Below are positions 12,220 through 24,364 of a DNA stretch of 64,000 bases, one piece after another. The notes under the pieces are model-generated. The model was not told where the DNA came from and made no database searches. It saw only the letters and a list, made by a program, of their open reading frames with translations. Each line of letters opens with the position of its first letter. Within the stretch, counting starts at the first letter, position 1. The stretch is from Amphiura filiformis (lineage: Eukaryota > Echinodermata > Ophiuroidea > Amphilepidida > Amphiuridae): positions 77,874,713-77,938,712 of the forward strand of contig NC_092628.1 of assembly GCF_039555335.1 (NCBI RefSeq). Direction: 5' to 3'. The translations under genes and the position numbers were made by a program.

Positions 12220-12386
12220 GGGGAGGGGCAAGAGGGGGCAAGACTTCTAACGGGGGGAGCTGTCCCCTTGCCCTGGCTACGCCACTGTAGCTACCTCTCT
12301 ATCCCTGACCTGAACCAGCTAAGATGCGAAATATCCGCAGGTCATGCAGGTAGGCGATTTTAACAATCCTACATAAATAAGCTTAA

Positions 12387-12735
12387 GGGGGTACACCCCT
12401 GCCCAATTTTGTGCATATTTTTGCATTTTTCTCAAAAACTATAGCGCATTGGTGACAAGTAAGATATGTATATTATAGGGGCAAGGAATACAACTACTGC
12501 ACTGGAAATTTTATTTCGGCACAGACAACAGTTGTGGAGTTACAGTCAAAACTGAGGGAAAACCAATATTTGATCAATAAATCAATAACTACTTGCCTTG
12601 AGTTGCTGAATTTTCAGTGCAGTAGTTGTAGTCTTTGCCCCTATAATATACATATCTTACCTGTAACCAATGCGCTATAATTTTTGAGAAAAATGCAAAA
12701 ATAGGCACAAAATTGGCCAGGGGTGTAGTACCCCC
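12387..12735. mobile_element. Fold-back MITE with TTAA target site, 349 bp
   Basis: TTAA at 12383-12386 and 12736-12739 flanks termini GGGGGTACACCCCTGCCCAA and (minus strand) GGGGGTACTACACCCCTGGC. The arms are about 130 bp with high similarity, including AAAAACTATAGCGCATTGGT against ATTATAGCGCATTGGT and the shared ATGTATATTATAGGGGCAA. The element is non-coding. The TTAA site and G-run start resemble Kolobok or piggyBac derivatives. Confidence 0.8.
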
Positions 12736-12739
12736 TTAA

Positions 12740-13123
12740 AGAGGAAACAGCCATGGCCGGATTTACCTTTTTTTTACCGTGAGGAAGGTATGTGCACTCA
12801 AGTGGCGAAGTTTGGGTTTAGATACAAGTTCGACGGTGTCGGCGGGAGCAAATTCAATATTAGACTATTGTAGCCCAAATTGTAGACTTCTCCGTAGTCC
12901 ATTTGCCAATTGTGCATACTCTGGCTATTACATTTAAGCTTAAAACTCTGATTTAACTAATGTGTGCACAATTGATAGATTTTCACAACTGATCTTTTCA
13001 GTCACCGTACACCCTCTGTTTGTTAGTTTCCCAAGTGGACTACTGACTTTGGATTGCAGTTAACATTTTTAACACGGGACTCTATGGAGAGTTAGGCCAA
13101 TTTCTGGCCTAACTAAAATTGGT
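12740..13123. other. Gene-free stretch
   Basis: No gene or clear repeat is seen. Normal-composition intergenic DNA between the fold-back MITE and the 3' end of the minus-strand LINE. Confidence 0.4.
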
Positions 13124-14580
13124 CATTACATTACATTACATTACATACAAGGCATTTATAGGGCGCCATTTCATAAAGACCACGGCGCCAAGATGGAACA
13201 CAAAAATAATTGAAAGGCAAAATAAAGCTGAAACAAAGCCACCAGATTATTGTGGGAACAGGAAGGTTTTGAGACCTTTCTTGAAACTTGGCAGAGAAAC
13301 AGCAGTACGGAGTTCAGATGGAAGTGAGTTCCAGAGTGCAGGTGCGGCGAGAGAAAAACTCTTGTCGAAAGCTGATTGCAGGCCTTTGGGGTTGAATTTT
13401 GGTACAGAGAGACGTGTAGTGTCTGTTGCAGAACGCAAGCCGAGACGAGTTTGGTTGTATAATGAAATTGATTCAATGAGATAATTTGGTCCATATCCAT
13501 GCAGACATTTTAACACATAGAGCTTGATCTTATATAAAATTCTCTGCTTCACAGGGAGCCAATGAAGTTCTTGCAAATACTGGCTGGCATGGTCGTACTT
13601 AGAAGCAGAGAAAATTAATTTTGCACTCCAGTTCTGCAAGCGTTGTAATTTCATGATGTAAGTTGCATTAGTTCCTGCTAATAGTACATTCCCATAGTCT
13701 AGACGTGACAGCACAAGAGATCGAACAACATGGGTGCATGTTTCATTATCAAGAAAACGACGGATCCGAGTAATATTGCGTAAGTGATATGTGATGTTCT
13801 TTGACAGTGAAGTTATATGCGGCAACATACTCATAACATCATCAAAGATAACGCCCAGGTTTCTGACACTAGTGGAGGGGTGGACGATGTCATCTCCAAT
13901 GTGAAGGCATATATCAGGCATCTGGCGTTTGAAGTGAGGTGATGATATAACCAAGAATTCCGTTTTGTCGTTGTTTAATTTCAAGAAATTAAATGTCATC
14001 CATGTTCTGATTTCTTTGATACAAGATGTTATTGATGACAAAGCGGTTTCAATTGATGATGGGTTTGATGGCTCAAAACTACCGAAAATCTGTATATCGT
14101 CCGCGTACATGTGGTATGAAAGCGAGTGTTTTTTGATGATCCTGCCTATTGGAATTGTATACACTGTGAAACCTCGGGGGCCCAAAATTGAGCCCTGAGG
14201 TAGTCCATAGTCCATGGTCTTTGCCATTGAGTAGACGCCATCAATCACAATAGTTGTTGTTCTACCAGTAAAATAGGACCTCAACCAGTCAAGAGCAATC
14301 CCAGTCACCCCGATCTCATGCGACATTCTACTCAGCAGAAGGTCGTGATTCAGGGGGGTTTATGACGGCATGTTTCAGTGAGCTGGGAAATACACCTGAG
14401 GAAATGGATGTATTTATGATGCAAGTTATTACAGGCAAAAATACAGACATGTTTTCTTTCAGTAACCAGGTAGGAATAGGATCTAACAAGCAACTTTTTG
14501 TTGCACTACCTTGTACAAGATCTCTAACATCATCTTCTGTAACATGATCATAATAAAAATTCCCTTTAAAGGGAAAGCCA
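13124..14580 (-). mobile_element. CR1/L2-type LINE, 5' truncated and internally deleted
   Basis: On the minus strand the 3' end reads GGCGCCCTATAAATGCCTTG followed by a (TGTAA)n tail at about 13124-13147. The upstream coding part (14520 to about 14365) reads SCLLDPIPTWLLKEN and SGVFPSSLKHAVI. It then jumps directly to DLLLSRMSHEIGVTG, so about 90-100 residues of the RT fingers/palm, including the motif A aspartate, are missing. The remnant at 15930-16200 covers the preceding part of the protein and probably belongs to the same insertion. Confidence 0.8.
13247..14326 (-). pseudogene. LINE reverse transcriptase C-terminal half
   Basis: A 359-residue open frame contains DWLRSYFTGRT, YGLPQGSILGP, HMYADDIQIFG (catalytic motif C), FLKLNNDKTEFLV, VRNLGVIFDD, VLSRLDYGNVLLAG, LQNWSAKLIF, LHWLPVKQRI and a C-terminus LKTFLFPQ. 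It aligns along its length with the C-terminal part of the plus-strand LINE at 8858-12081, in which the equivalent region is frameshifted. The methionine at the start is internal to the RT domain, so this is not a gene start. Motif A is absent because of the deletion just upstream; catalysis is not expected. Confidence 0.85.
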
Positions 14581-15929
14581 GCCTCAATGTAGAAGAGGTC
14601 TTGTAATTAGTTTTGGTCAATGTGAAAGGCATTTTTAGGATCACGCTTACATCTACATGACAGTCCACCAAACCATCAACGATGAGAACATGCACACTGA
14701 AACAGCAGAAAACATTAATTCCTAATCTCATGTCAACTCTTTTAATTCATTACATGTACTCCAAATTGTTCTGGTCTGTTTGTTTTGTTGTTGTTGTTGT
14801 TGTTGTTGGTTTTTTTTTTTTTTCAGCTTTTTACCCACGATATCTCAATTTCCAATTTTGTAATACCAGAACTTACGAACTCAATATCTTCGCTTAGGAA
14901 TGTCCGATTTCACTGCTTTCGATATATACACTGCCGGTTTGAGTTAACTTACATGTACATTTTATTTTAAAATAACTTAATTAATTCGCAATGTATAGTT
15001 TAAGCCTACTATATTATAATAGATAGTGGCCAGCACATTTATAAAGGACTGGTTACTCACTACAATCTTCACTCTTAAACTGTGTTTTTCTGAATGTGCT
15101 GATCATGTTGATTGCTAGTCGGAAACTCCTGCGAAGCTATGGACATGGCATCTTACATACTCCATTCTATAACAGTCTGCCTAGTGCCTTGTGTGTTTTC
15201 TCTTCAATCATTTTGTTGAATGTAATTTTATGAATCAAATAGTTATGTGTCATTTTATTTATAATAAAGAAGTTATTAAATTAATAAAGTAAGACAATTT
15301 ATTTATCTGTAAGTGCATGTCAAATGGGGTACATTGTTCAATACTATATGCATAAATTATGCCCATATTATAGCTAGGCCCTAAAAACTTTATTTTGCAT
15401 CGGATTTTTCCCGTTGAAAAGACAAAACTGATGTTTATGATAGCAACCATTTCATCAATAACATTTTGAGTCATTTTTATCCATAAAACGACACAGGATA
15501 TGATAGATAACTACTTTCACATCAATATGGTCCATATGATCACAGATTGTTGAGAATCTGTGATATGATCCGGGGATATGATGAAGATTTTGATTCTATA
15601 GATCTGTTATCAACATGATATCACGCTGTTCAGTGGTCAAGGAGTAAGGACCCCGGTCAAGGACACTGATATGACATCATAGATAATGTCAGATTTTCTT
15701 CTGCTGACCATATGATGCTATATATATTAACTATTATTGTTACATTTAGGCCTTTAAACTTTTAAAGTCATAATTAATTAGTTCAAACATAACTTTGGTA
15801 ATACTCACTCGTTTTCGTTCGTTGAAACGGCAAAACATACTTACTTTTCCTAACAAATCGAATTAAAATATTTATAAAAAAATTTAACCACAAAAAGTAA
15901 AAAAAAAAAAAAATCATTCCAATACCACT
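14581..15929. repeat. Insertion-like block separating two parts of one LINE
   Basis: The block holds a (GTT)n/T tract at about 14785-14823; a fragment at 14830-14920 nearly identical to the interior of the MITE at 61354-61766 (GATATCTCAATTTCCAATTT, AACTCAATATCTTCGCTTAG); a short hairpin near 15538-15572 (GATCACAGATT...AATCTGTGAT); and the diverged repeat at 15385-15500 that resembles 4055-4200. No gene is seen. Confidence 0.55.
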
Positions 15930-16200
15930 AAAATATAATCTCTTGAGTAAACTGACCCCAAACCTGAAACAGGTACCAGCCCCGAATGGGCTGGCGAAAA
16001 GAGAGTTCACATATATTAGAAACATCATGGTCATACATGTCAGTGTTCACCCTTACTGTACCAGTGCAAGACACTTCTTGTTCAAGATCTTCATAGATTT
16101 TAGCCATTTTGTTTTGGAAATATGTAGCAAACTCATTACTCATATCTTCAGCTGACTCATGTCATGATGTAATGCATCTTTAAATGAATCTGGCTTGTGA
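15930..16200 (-). pseudogene. LINE fragment upstream of RT domain
   Basis: A minus-strand frame reads SNEFATYFQNKMAKIYEDLE, which parallels SNDFATFFTDKVNIIYQGIE in the plus-strand LINE (about 10365-10425). It then runs to DMYDHDVSNICELS before similarity fades. Just upstream, KPDSFKDALHHDMSQLK may also belong. In protein order it ends where the fragment at 14580 begins. Confidence 0.65.
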
Positions 16201-17114
16201 TTGGTCGCCCAGATCTCGTTATTGTTTAAATCCTCCCGACACGTACTGGTACCATTAACTATACATGGTACACAACTATCTAGGGAATGCGGCGCTTTTG
16301 TGCTGGCGGATGAACGTACGCATCTAGCGCGTATTGTACCACCATGCTTAGTCTTGTGGTTAGATTTTGTTGATAAACAAGTATGATTGACAGTGTGTTT
16401 TAGAGAACGAAGTCCCGGGGTAAACAGGGGGTAAAGTTCTGCTTAAAAGTGAAAGTCCATAGTCGGTTTTTCGGATAATAAACTGGCAGATTCTAAAATT
16501 AGAATTGTTCAGTATTGAAGTGTCATTATAATTATGCCATTATGATATGTTGCATTCAATAATATAAGCCTACGTAGGGCCTATACTTTACTTTTACTGT
16601 CACAAATATAATTATATAAACTTTTTCATAACCATTTTATACTAGTATTTTGATGTAATAAATATCAGTATAATTTCGAGTTCAACTGAATGCGTTCATC
16701 ATGATTAATAACATTTTTATTTATCAAAAATCGACTATGGCATAGTCTACCCAAATTGAAGCTGAATTATTTTGCTACGTAACAGGCCAGTGCGCGCGAA
16801 GCGCGAAAAAATTTACAATTTTGTCCCCTATTTTTGCCCATAAACATGGTGTTTTTGGGTTAAAATGGAAGATGCACAGGGCAATTTTGGGGCCCAAAAA
16901 ATTTGGTGGCAATGGGCCCAGGCTCATCTGGCCCAATGGTAAATCCGGCCCTGGAAACAGCGCACATATGGAATTATTCATAGTGTTTATACAACAATCT
17001 TCTCCAGATTAAATCATATGTTTTGGGAGTTCTTATTGAGTACTACTAGCTTTAAGCATGCTCGTTATAACAAAAAGGTGAAAAACTTTTTAAATATAAT
17101 TATGCATTATTTAC
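16201..17114. other. Gene-free stretch with one repeat-like segment
   Basis: At about 16780-16965 there is a repeat-like G/C-richer segment (AGTGCGCGCGAAGCGCGAAA ... GGTAAATCCGGCCCTGG). A similar 'cttcgcgcgcatcgc...ttttggggcaattt' phrase occurs at 63783-63835. No gene is supported. Confidence 0.4.
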
Positions 17115-17650
17115 CTGTAAAACTAACATGAGCCCAAACCAAGATCGCCAATTTAAATATCAATGACACATTCGCAACTCTTACTAGTCTTAGTACAGTA
17201 TCTGCAGAGGTATAAAAAAATTCAAAATAAATAATTAAATAAACAGATACATATATTAATTTAAAATATTTGCTTTCTATCATCAAAACAAAATACGTTA
17301 AATTACTCCAGTGGTTTAGATAGCAGGGATCACAGTAACGATCTTGGCGAGTATTATACCATACTACCATCTTTTTTGTTCACACCAACTATTTTACAAT
17401 TTTACCCGGGTTATGAGAAATGATGCCAAAATCTCATTTGATGCCCAAATCTCAAATATGATAGGGTATCTCGGATGAGTCACATTTAAAAAAAAACTTG
17501 TTCAACGATGCCAAATAGCAATTTTATACTTACATGATTTTTTTTCAAAAATATAAATAAAATATCATTAGAATGCTTCGCCCTGTTCAAAATTTTTAAC
17601 ATACCAAATGACAAAAGAAGAATGAATAGCTTACCTTTTTTGTTAAACAT
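17115..17650 (-). CDS. Orphan signal-peptide exon pair, paralogue of receptor 5' end
   Basis: Exon 1 (17635-17650) is ATGTTTAACAAAAAAG followed by donor gtaagc. Exon 2 (17115-17201) follows acceptor CTCTGCAG and ends at donor gtaaat. Spliced, they encode MFNKKDTVLRL, then VRVANVSLIFK, then LAILVWAHVSFTG: a basic N-terminus, hydrophobic core and small residues at the end, hence a secretory signal peptide. The same two exons with identical phases, intron edges and flanks occur at 56705-57284. The ending (VS-x-x-G, phase 1) resembles the first exon boundary known in vertebrate CHRNA7. I found no receptor exons downstream (below 17115), where LINE debris sits instead. It may be a 5' fragment left by duplication or the start of a gene whose other exons are lost or unrecognised. 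Confidence 0.55.
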
Positions 17651-17835
17651 CCTTGATTTTTTGATGCTCTTTTTGCCAATAGGGCAGAATAACACATAAA
17701 GAATAAATGCAAGCATTTGATGTAGCACAAGATGCTGACTAATTCTTTAATAACATTGTCCTCACATTTGAGAGATGCCAGTAATGAAACTGAAAACATA
17801 ATATGCACATGCGTAAACGGTAACAGATTTCACTT
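17651..17835 (-). promoter_or_regulatory. Conserved 5' flank of the orphan exon pair
   Basis: This stretch aligns with 57285-57480 upstream of the receptor start codon, including CACATGCGTAAACGGTAACA against CACATGCGTAAATGGTAACA, and ACATTGTCCTCACA. Shared upstream sequence could be 5' UTR or promoter retained after duplication; no core element is clear. Confidence 0.4.
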
Positions 17836-18149
17836 GATTGACTACTATTATAGACATAGATGAGACGACAACAATCTCAGATTTGGCAAATGCACAAAGA
17901 TGATTGAGGCATCTTGAGTCGGCGATGACCATGATAACTATTATCTTATTATTTTTTTTAAATTTGAGTATGCTGAATTCACATTTACTCAGGTTTACAA
18001 GTTGTATTTGATTATGATCCTCCAAAAAATTACCTCCAAAATACAAAGTATAAATTTAACGTCATTTGAGACTAACCTCCCTAATTTTTCTATTATAATG
18101 TCATATAGCCGCCGCCGCCGCCGCCTTCGGTCTATAGATGGATGATAAT
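17836..18149. other. Gene-free stretch with (GCC)n
   Basis: No gene is seen. A short GCC trinucleotide run lies at about 18108-18126. Confidence 0.4.
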
Positions 18150-18800
18150 GACCTACAGCCCTTCTTGAATGACATGGCTTCCATGTAGGTGGAACAGAAC
18201 CCTGATCGAGTGAAACTTGACAGAGAAGCGTGATGGCTGGTCAACTTCTTCAGCTATTTGTTTCAGCAGCATGGCTGGGACACCATCTGGACCAAGTATG
18301 GGCCTCAGTTCACTTTTCATTGGCGGATGGAGACCAGGTCGAATGTTAGGAAGCTCAGCGGTTTCATCATTGGTGAAAACTGATGAGAACTGGCGGTTCA
18401 AGATGGTGGTTTCACTGGTTTGGACAACATGTCACTGGGCAGCAGGTTGCCTTCTTTGAGCATGTTGAGGTAGTGCTACACCGGCCTGATCACAGCGCCT
18501 AGCTTTAATCAGAGCTCCCAGTCCCTTGTTGTTTCCTGGGTCGCTACATTTCATGTTGGTTAGGTATATAGTTGCTGTAAGTCTGACGGTACTCTGTCTG
18601 CGACTCCTTCAAACGCCTGTAACTGAGCCAGTCTCTCTGCTTGTTGGTCTTGCGGGCTGTCTTGAAGGCACGAGCTTTTCTGCGGCTAGCTCTTTTGGTG
18701 GCAGTACTAAACTGCGGTTGGTTAAAGCTAGAGCTGATGAATTTAGATGCTATGCTCTCCTCGAATGGCTTCACCAGGAAGTCTTTGATCTTAACTAAAG
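18150..18800 (-). pseudogene. Remnant of another LINE, linker between endonuclease and RT
   Basis: The upstream part (18790-18544) reads SSSFNQPQFSTATKRASRRK, RAFKTARKTNKQRDWLSYRR and LKESQTEYRQTYSNYI, the basic linker seen after the endonuclease in many LINE ORF2 proteins. The downstream part (18401-18153) reads NRQFSSVFTNDETAELP and GPDGVPAMLLKQIAEEV, matching the conserved 'LN.QF.SVFT' and 'GPDGIP...L' stretch before the RT core. Intervening frames are broken and the RT core is absent. It differs from the CR1/L2-type copies at 8.6-16.2 kb, so it comes from another lineage. Confidence 0.7.
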
Positions 18801-18899
18801 ATATTAACAGGAGTAAGAGTGGAGTAGATATGAAGTCTTCAGCCCAGAGCTTAGTTTCAGATCTTATATCAGCAAAGCCTACATGTTCCACAAAAATAT

Positions 18900-21079
18900 C
18901 TTATGTTTCATAGGTTTCAGACCAATGTATAACTATGGGTCGTCTCTATCTAGTGACACCAAAATAAGTACAAACATGTCCCCATATTTTGAAATAGTCA
19001 TTTTCTTTTATATTTAGAAGAAACTTTGGTGAAAAACCGCATTTTCGTAGAATTTTGCCTATACTTTTGTACATAGCCAGAACTTCCCAAATTTCGCATG
19101 GGCGCCCTCACATTATGACGTCATAGCGATATTATATGGGGAATGTTTGTACTTTATTTATCACTTGAGAAGAAACCCATATTGGTACCAAATATAACGG
19201 TATTATGACGTTCATAATTGAAAATAACGGCGTTGCAACACCCCCTCGTAGTCCGTGTTATAAAATAATGGCTCAGTAGTTCTAGGGTTAAACCTAACTC
19301 TCATGTAAAATGTCGATATCTTTTGCAATAATTTTACAAGAGTGAAATCAAAATCATGTAGTTTATAATAGATACCTATGGTGGATCTCACGACCACTAC
19401 TACTGGGGTAGCAATTTGTTCACTTGAATGAGCGCAAAGGATGGATCTACGATTAGCTTACGTCGTTTGGGCGCAAACGCCCGCGTCTTATGCCGGATGA
19501 ACCCCTCCTCCTTTCATAGTATTAGGGTTAAAGGAATTAAATACCTCGTAAAAGACTAAGCCTGAAGTGCTTTAATTACATTCAAATTTAACATTTTTGA
19601 TTAAAACAGGGGAATTTGCCAAATCCTCCATAGAGCTCCACAGTTAGGCGGTCCTTCAATTTTACCTCGTTATCATCAGAAAACCTCACTGATAGTAAGT
19701 TGTTACTAATAATATATAATAATTTTGGCAAAGTATAGCAAACTTAAAATTTGGCCCAAGCCCAACTGATTGGTAAAAACTGTGCCACTGGAAACACTCC
19801 AAAACCTGTAACAGCTAGGACGTCTAACAAATACCCGGCCAAAATCACCTCTTCCAAGTTTCCAAATATACACAACAACAACACTGATAAAGTCACAACA
19901 AGTGAATACTTGATGAAAAGTATAGTATGATTGTACAGTACTTTAATATGTAAACATATATAGGATAATAATAACTGCTTTAGGATATTAATTACTACAA
20001 CAAGGTAATAACAATCTTTATAACAGTGATACTCAAGTCAACCCCAAAGTCTTGTCCTTGTCCACTGTAGACTTGGAGACAACAAGCATAATTCTTTACA
20101 TACGAAGTCCTTGTACAGTTGACAATTTGAAACCAAACCAAAAATTGCTTTCATAAACCAGACTTTAGCATGTAAACATTAAGAAAATATTCCCTTTTGA
20201 GAAAGATACGCACTTCCGGCGTACTCTAAATCTTCATTCTAGCCGGATTACAGCTGCAATTACATTAAACAGATTCCAAATGATTATGTTGCACGCAACT
20301 TGCACAAAACATTACGACGCAGAAATTTCTTGTCTTATGCAATGACATTATCTTTTTATGTCTAGATTATTTGTTTGATGTCTCTCCAAACGTTCGTGCT
20401 ATTTTATACATATAATTCCCATTCAATCTTTACCAAATGTGTATGTTAACAAAGAAAATAAACACAGCATTTTGAAGTTTATATTATATTTTACTTTATC
20501 TTATTCAAGTGCCTAATTAACGCAGTAAGGCGTCAGACTTTAAGTAAGAAAGCCATGGAAACTTTTTTCTCTTCATGATGCATGAATGCATTCCAATTCA
20601 TAAATGCATTTTGAGCAGGAGGATCTCTAGTACCCTTAGGGAATAACATTTTTGAGAGCAAGTAAGTTTGTGTTGGATTATCATGTTCAATAATATTGTC
20701 GTAACAATAAAAATAGGAAATGGGTTCTATTGTAATCTGCAACTTTTAAAATATCGTCATATCCAGCAAACCCAAAATGTTTTTAAACCGTTTTAAACAG
20801 GATATATTTTGGGTTTTGGTTTTGAAAACACAATTGGTAAAACATTTTTTTCAAACACTTTCGCCAACACTTAAAGAACATTATGTTAGACTATATTGCA
20901 GTTTTAATAATTTGGAAGGATTTTTCCCCTTGATGTAGAAGGCGGAAAAACTGACAATTAACTGTTCCCCTAATTATTCACCTGTGGCTACTGAAAATTT
21001 CTTAGCTGTTTTATACATGTAAAATTCTGTCGAAAATGTTACTACCGGGTGTCCTTAAAAGAACTGTATCGTCGGAAAC
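18900..21079. other. Gene-free stretch
   Basis: No coding exon is recognised. At 20762-20860 there is a phrase rich in TTTTAAAC/GTTTTAAA and AAACCCAAAATG that looks like the end of a dispersed element. The rest is AT-rich without visible structure. Confidence 0.4.
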
Positions 21080-21740
21080 TTCATTGTTTGGGTATTTTAA
21101 CGCCACGACTAAACATAACCAAATAATTGGTGTGGTTGAGGAATAAATCAGCTATCATATACTTTTTGATTTTTGACAATTAACCTCAACGTTCTTGAAA
21201 TATAAGAATTTTATGAAACTAACTCATTTTCAAACCTTTCCAGAGATTCAATCGATGATCTGTATTCGCAGTGTAATCACTGCGCATCATCACAGTTAGC
21301 AGCCTGGACAACCGATTCTTTTGTTTAGCAAGGCTCACTCAGTCATTTAATGTGGCAATACAAACGATCGAATTTGGTGTTGAAACGAGCTAAATTTTGA
21401 GTTACACCTTTTCAATGTAAAATTAATTTTCTCGGCCAAATGAAATGCAATCATTTTCATTTTTTCAGTAAATGTCAGGTCAAATTGTAGTGCTTGATAC
21501 TTATTTTTTTTTTTTCAAATCCTAGTGTTAAACTTAGGCGTGAAATTCAGTCATTTCGTGTAAGATTTTCGATTTTGATAGGCTTAAACTCTGCCCGCGA
21601 GCCTTTTCTTGGATCAACCTTTTACCTTTTCAAAGTAATATAGTACGCTAATGAAGGATTTTTCCCAACTTTCTAACGCACATCACCGCGAGCGATATAT
21701 CATAGTTTTGTCAGAATTTACGTTTTGATTTCACCATTTT
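21080..21740 (+). repeat. Left arm of a diverged 0.6-kb inverted repeat flanking the array
   Basis: Read on the plus strand it aligns with the reverse complement of about 39640-40250. Shared anchors include CCTGGACAACCGATTCTTT, TCATATACTTTTTGA against TCACATACTTTTTGA, ACTCATTTTCAA against CCTCATTTTCAA, and AAATTAATTTTCTCGG. I judge identity at about 70% by eye. No coding potential is seen. Confidence 0.7.
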
Positions 21741-22194
21741 TTCACCGGCTGAAATTTTTTCAAAATCAACGCGTGAAATATAAGGCTAATAATACTAGCA
21801 TTGTGGATCGATATCCCTGGGTTTAATAGGAATACCGGCATGATACAGTGTTGCCAGAACTTCAATATAGCAACGAAATTCCCAGGCCTAATAGCGCTCC
21901 TATACTGATCATGTTTATAGCACGATGAGGATATTTCATCATCACGTGAGTGATTCGGACCAATGTGTTGAAATTTACTTCTCCTCAAAACAACTTTGCC
22001 CGAAGGCTTACATGCAATTGGGCAATATTTTAAACAAAACTTTCTTTTACAAAACATTATATTACGCTGTATGTTTTATGATCAAGCAAACTGTTTGGAA
22101 CACACTTCCAAAGAAATAACCTTCGTAACGCCCCGGCGTAACGCCCCAGACTTTCGTTATTTAAACGCCAGAAATAGATTGTCCTTATAAGAAC

Positions 22195-22435
22195 CATCAG
22201 AGATTGTGGCTTATAAGAACCGTTCATTATCATTGTTAACTGAAACAGGTTTTTGTTTTTAAACATCTTTATAAATTGATTGTTTTTATGTTTGTTTGTA
22301 AATTTCGTGCTTTACGCGCTTTGAGTTCCTCATCAGAGATTGTGCCTTATAAGAACCATTCATTTTCATTGTTAACTTAAACAGGTTTTTGTTTTTAAAC
22401 AAAAACCTGTTCAAGCAATTATTTAAAATTGCTTG
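22195..22435. repeat. Duplicated LINE-tail-like segment plus two hairpins
   Basis: A roughly 70-bp phrase (starting CATCAGAGATTGTGGCTTAT) at 22195-22264 recurs at 22331-22400 with few changes, 136 bp apart. It resembles CR1/L2 3' ends (GCGCTTTGAGTTCCTCATCA precedes the second copy). The second copy runs into a hairpin at 22381-22410 (14-bp arms ACAGGTTTTTGTTT) and then another at 22412-22435 (CAAGCAATT...AATTGCTTG). Confidence 0.65.
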
Positions 22436-23117
22436 CCTAAAAACAGAATAACTTGGATGTTAATACTTGACGTAGTGTTTCAATTGTCATGAAGGTGACT
22501 GGGTATGGTGCCTTTTGTTTGTGTTTGTTTGAAACTGCTTTTGGAAACCCACCGAAAGTCATAGGCCCTAATGAAGCAGCCAAAACAATACCAGGTTAAA
22601 CATGGAAGTTTATAAAAACTTATTAAATAACCGTAAGGAAAAAAAAAACATTTGTGGCAACAATAAGCCTTGCATTGAAAGTCATGGTTAAAGTGTGTTG
22701 ATTACCACACCAAAGTTTCCCTACATACACCCCACTACCCACCTTACACACCTCTGCACCCACCCCACCCTATAGGCCTACATGTACATGATATTACATA
22801 ATAATATATAGCATAGCTATACATTTAGGTATAGCGCTTAATTATGACAAATATGGTTAGGCCTATATATAGGCCTACATGTCAAATTAAAACAAACCCG
22901 AACACTGATGAATCTCTACAGAAACCCGAACACAAGTCTGAAGGGTGTAATGAAAATGGCAACCCGCGATGGGGGGGGGGGGGGTAGGTCATACAAAATT
23001 CACATGGAGATAGGAGGGACAGAAGATTAAAATCCCCTATAATAACACGCTAATTTTTCTAGGTTTGGACCGTGGATTTTCATGAACCTCAAGCGTGCGT
23101 CTCTTAATACGGACTAA
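22436..23117. other. Gene-free stretch
   Basis: No gene is seen. A G run of about 14 bases lies at 22971-22984. The last three bases, TAA (23115-23117), match the TAA after the array's right end. Confidence 0.45.
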
Positions 23118-23395
23118 CCTACAATCAACGAAAAAAGTCTTGGAACGCTTGCGTGTAAATAACGGAAAACTGTCACCCCTCTCCCCCGTGCAATGTTGAG
23201 AAATGCCAATGTCTTCAGCGGTTCCCCAATGTGTTCCAACATTGCTTGATGGGGAGAGGGGAAGGGTAAATCATTGTTGTAGATGTCATGTTTCTTCTCA
23301 AACACAGTATAGGTCATTTCCATGAACATAAGAAATTCTGCACGGAATTTCGACAGAGTGTGCCAAGCGTTCCAAGGACTTTTTTCGTTGATTGT
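23118..23395 (+). repeat. Spacer S1 (array left end)
   Basis: It has outer inverted ends (CAATCAACGAAAAAAGTCTT / GACTTTTTTCGTTGATTG) and an inner inverted pair around CTCTCCCCCGTGCAATGTTG and CAACATTGCTTGATGGGGAG, so the single strand can fold almost end to end. It is non-coding, although open frames cross it on the minus strand. Confidence 0.8.
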
Positions 23396-23439
23396 CTCTA
23401 CATATTGCAAAATATTTCATCTAAATTTCGTTTTTGTCT

Positions 23440-24047
23440 CATAACTCAAAAACGGAATGTCGTATGAGCTTCAAATTTCACACGATTTGAGAGTGGATTA
23501 TATACTTTGCAATCATAATAACATTGTTGATAAAGAATTTGGTTTATTTAGGGAGTGGTCACCGAAAACACCCCATATGCTAAATTACACACGTTTCATA
23601 ATTATGGCTCTAAACTGCTCTAAAATGTCGTTTTTGTCCATAACTCAAAAACTGAATGTTGTATGAGCTTCATATTGCACACGATTTGAGAGGGGATTAT
23701 ATGCTTTGCAATCATAATAAAATTGTTGATAAAGAATATGGTTTATTTAGGGAGTGGTCACTGAAACCACCTCATATGCTAAATTACACACGTTTTATAA
23801 TTATGGCTCTAAACTGCTCTAAAATGTCGTTTTTGTCCATAACTCAAAAGCAGAATGTTGTATGAGCTTCATATTGCACACGATTAGAGAGTAGATAATA
23901 TCCTTTTGAATCATAATAAAATTGTTGATAAAAATGTTGAGTTATTTAGGGAGTGGTCACTGACAACACCTCCTTTGCTAAATGACACAAGTTTTGTAAT
24001 TATGGCCCTCTTCTGTATGATACTGAGTCAATTTTCGTTTTTGTCTC
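23440..24047 (+). repeat. 199-bp tandem subrepeats within unit U1
   Basis: The phrase CATAACTCAAAAACGGAATG (with variants) starts at 23440, 23639, 23838 and 24047, giving periods of 199, 199 and 209. Each copy contains CACACGATT.GAGAG, CATAATAA.ATTGTTGATA and TTTAGGGAGTGGTCAC. The period is not a multiple of three, so the 69-residue open frames in each copy cannot form one continuous protein. The same set occurs in every unit. Confidence 0.8.
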
Positions 24048-24364
24048 ATAACTCAAAAACACTACAAATGCATTTTTCGTACAATATCGCAATGTTTTGC
24101 AGCATGTTTTCCAAAATGTTTTTTTGAATGTTATTAAAACGTTTGGTACCCTTTATGATATAACCTAACGTGTAAAATTTATGTTTTCTCTAAAACTTGT
24201 GTTTGCTGAGTATAGGCACATCCGAGCGAATCAGAAAGATTATGATGTAACAATTTGAAACAACTCATTTCTGAATATTATTTATAACAAAATACGGCTT
24301 TGCGATGAGAAAAAAATTAAATAAAAAAGAAACAACAATTTGATACACTTAAAGAAAAAATATA

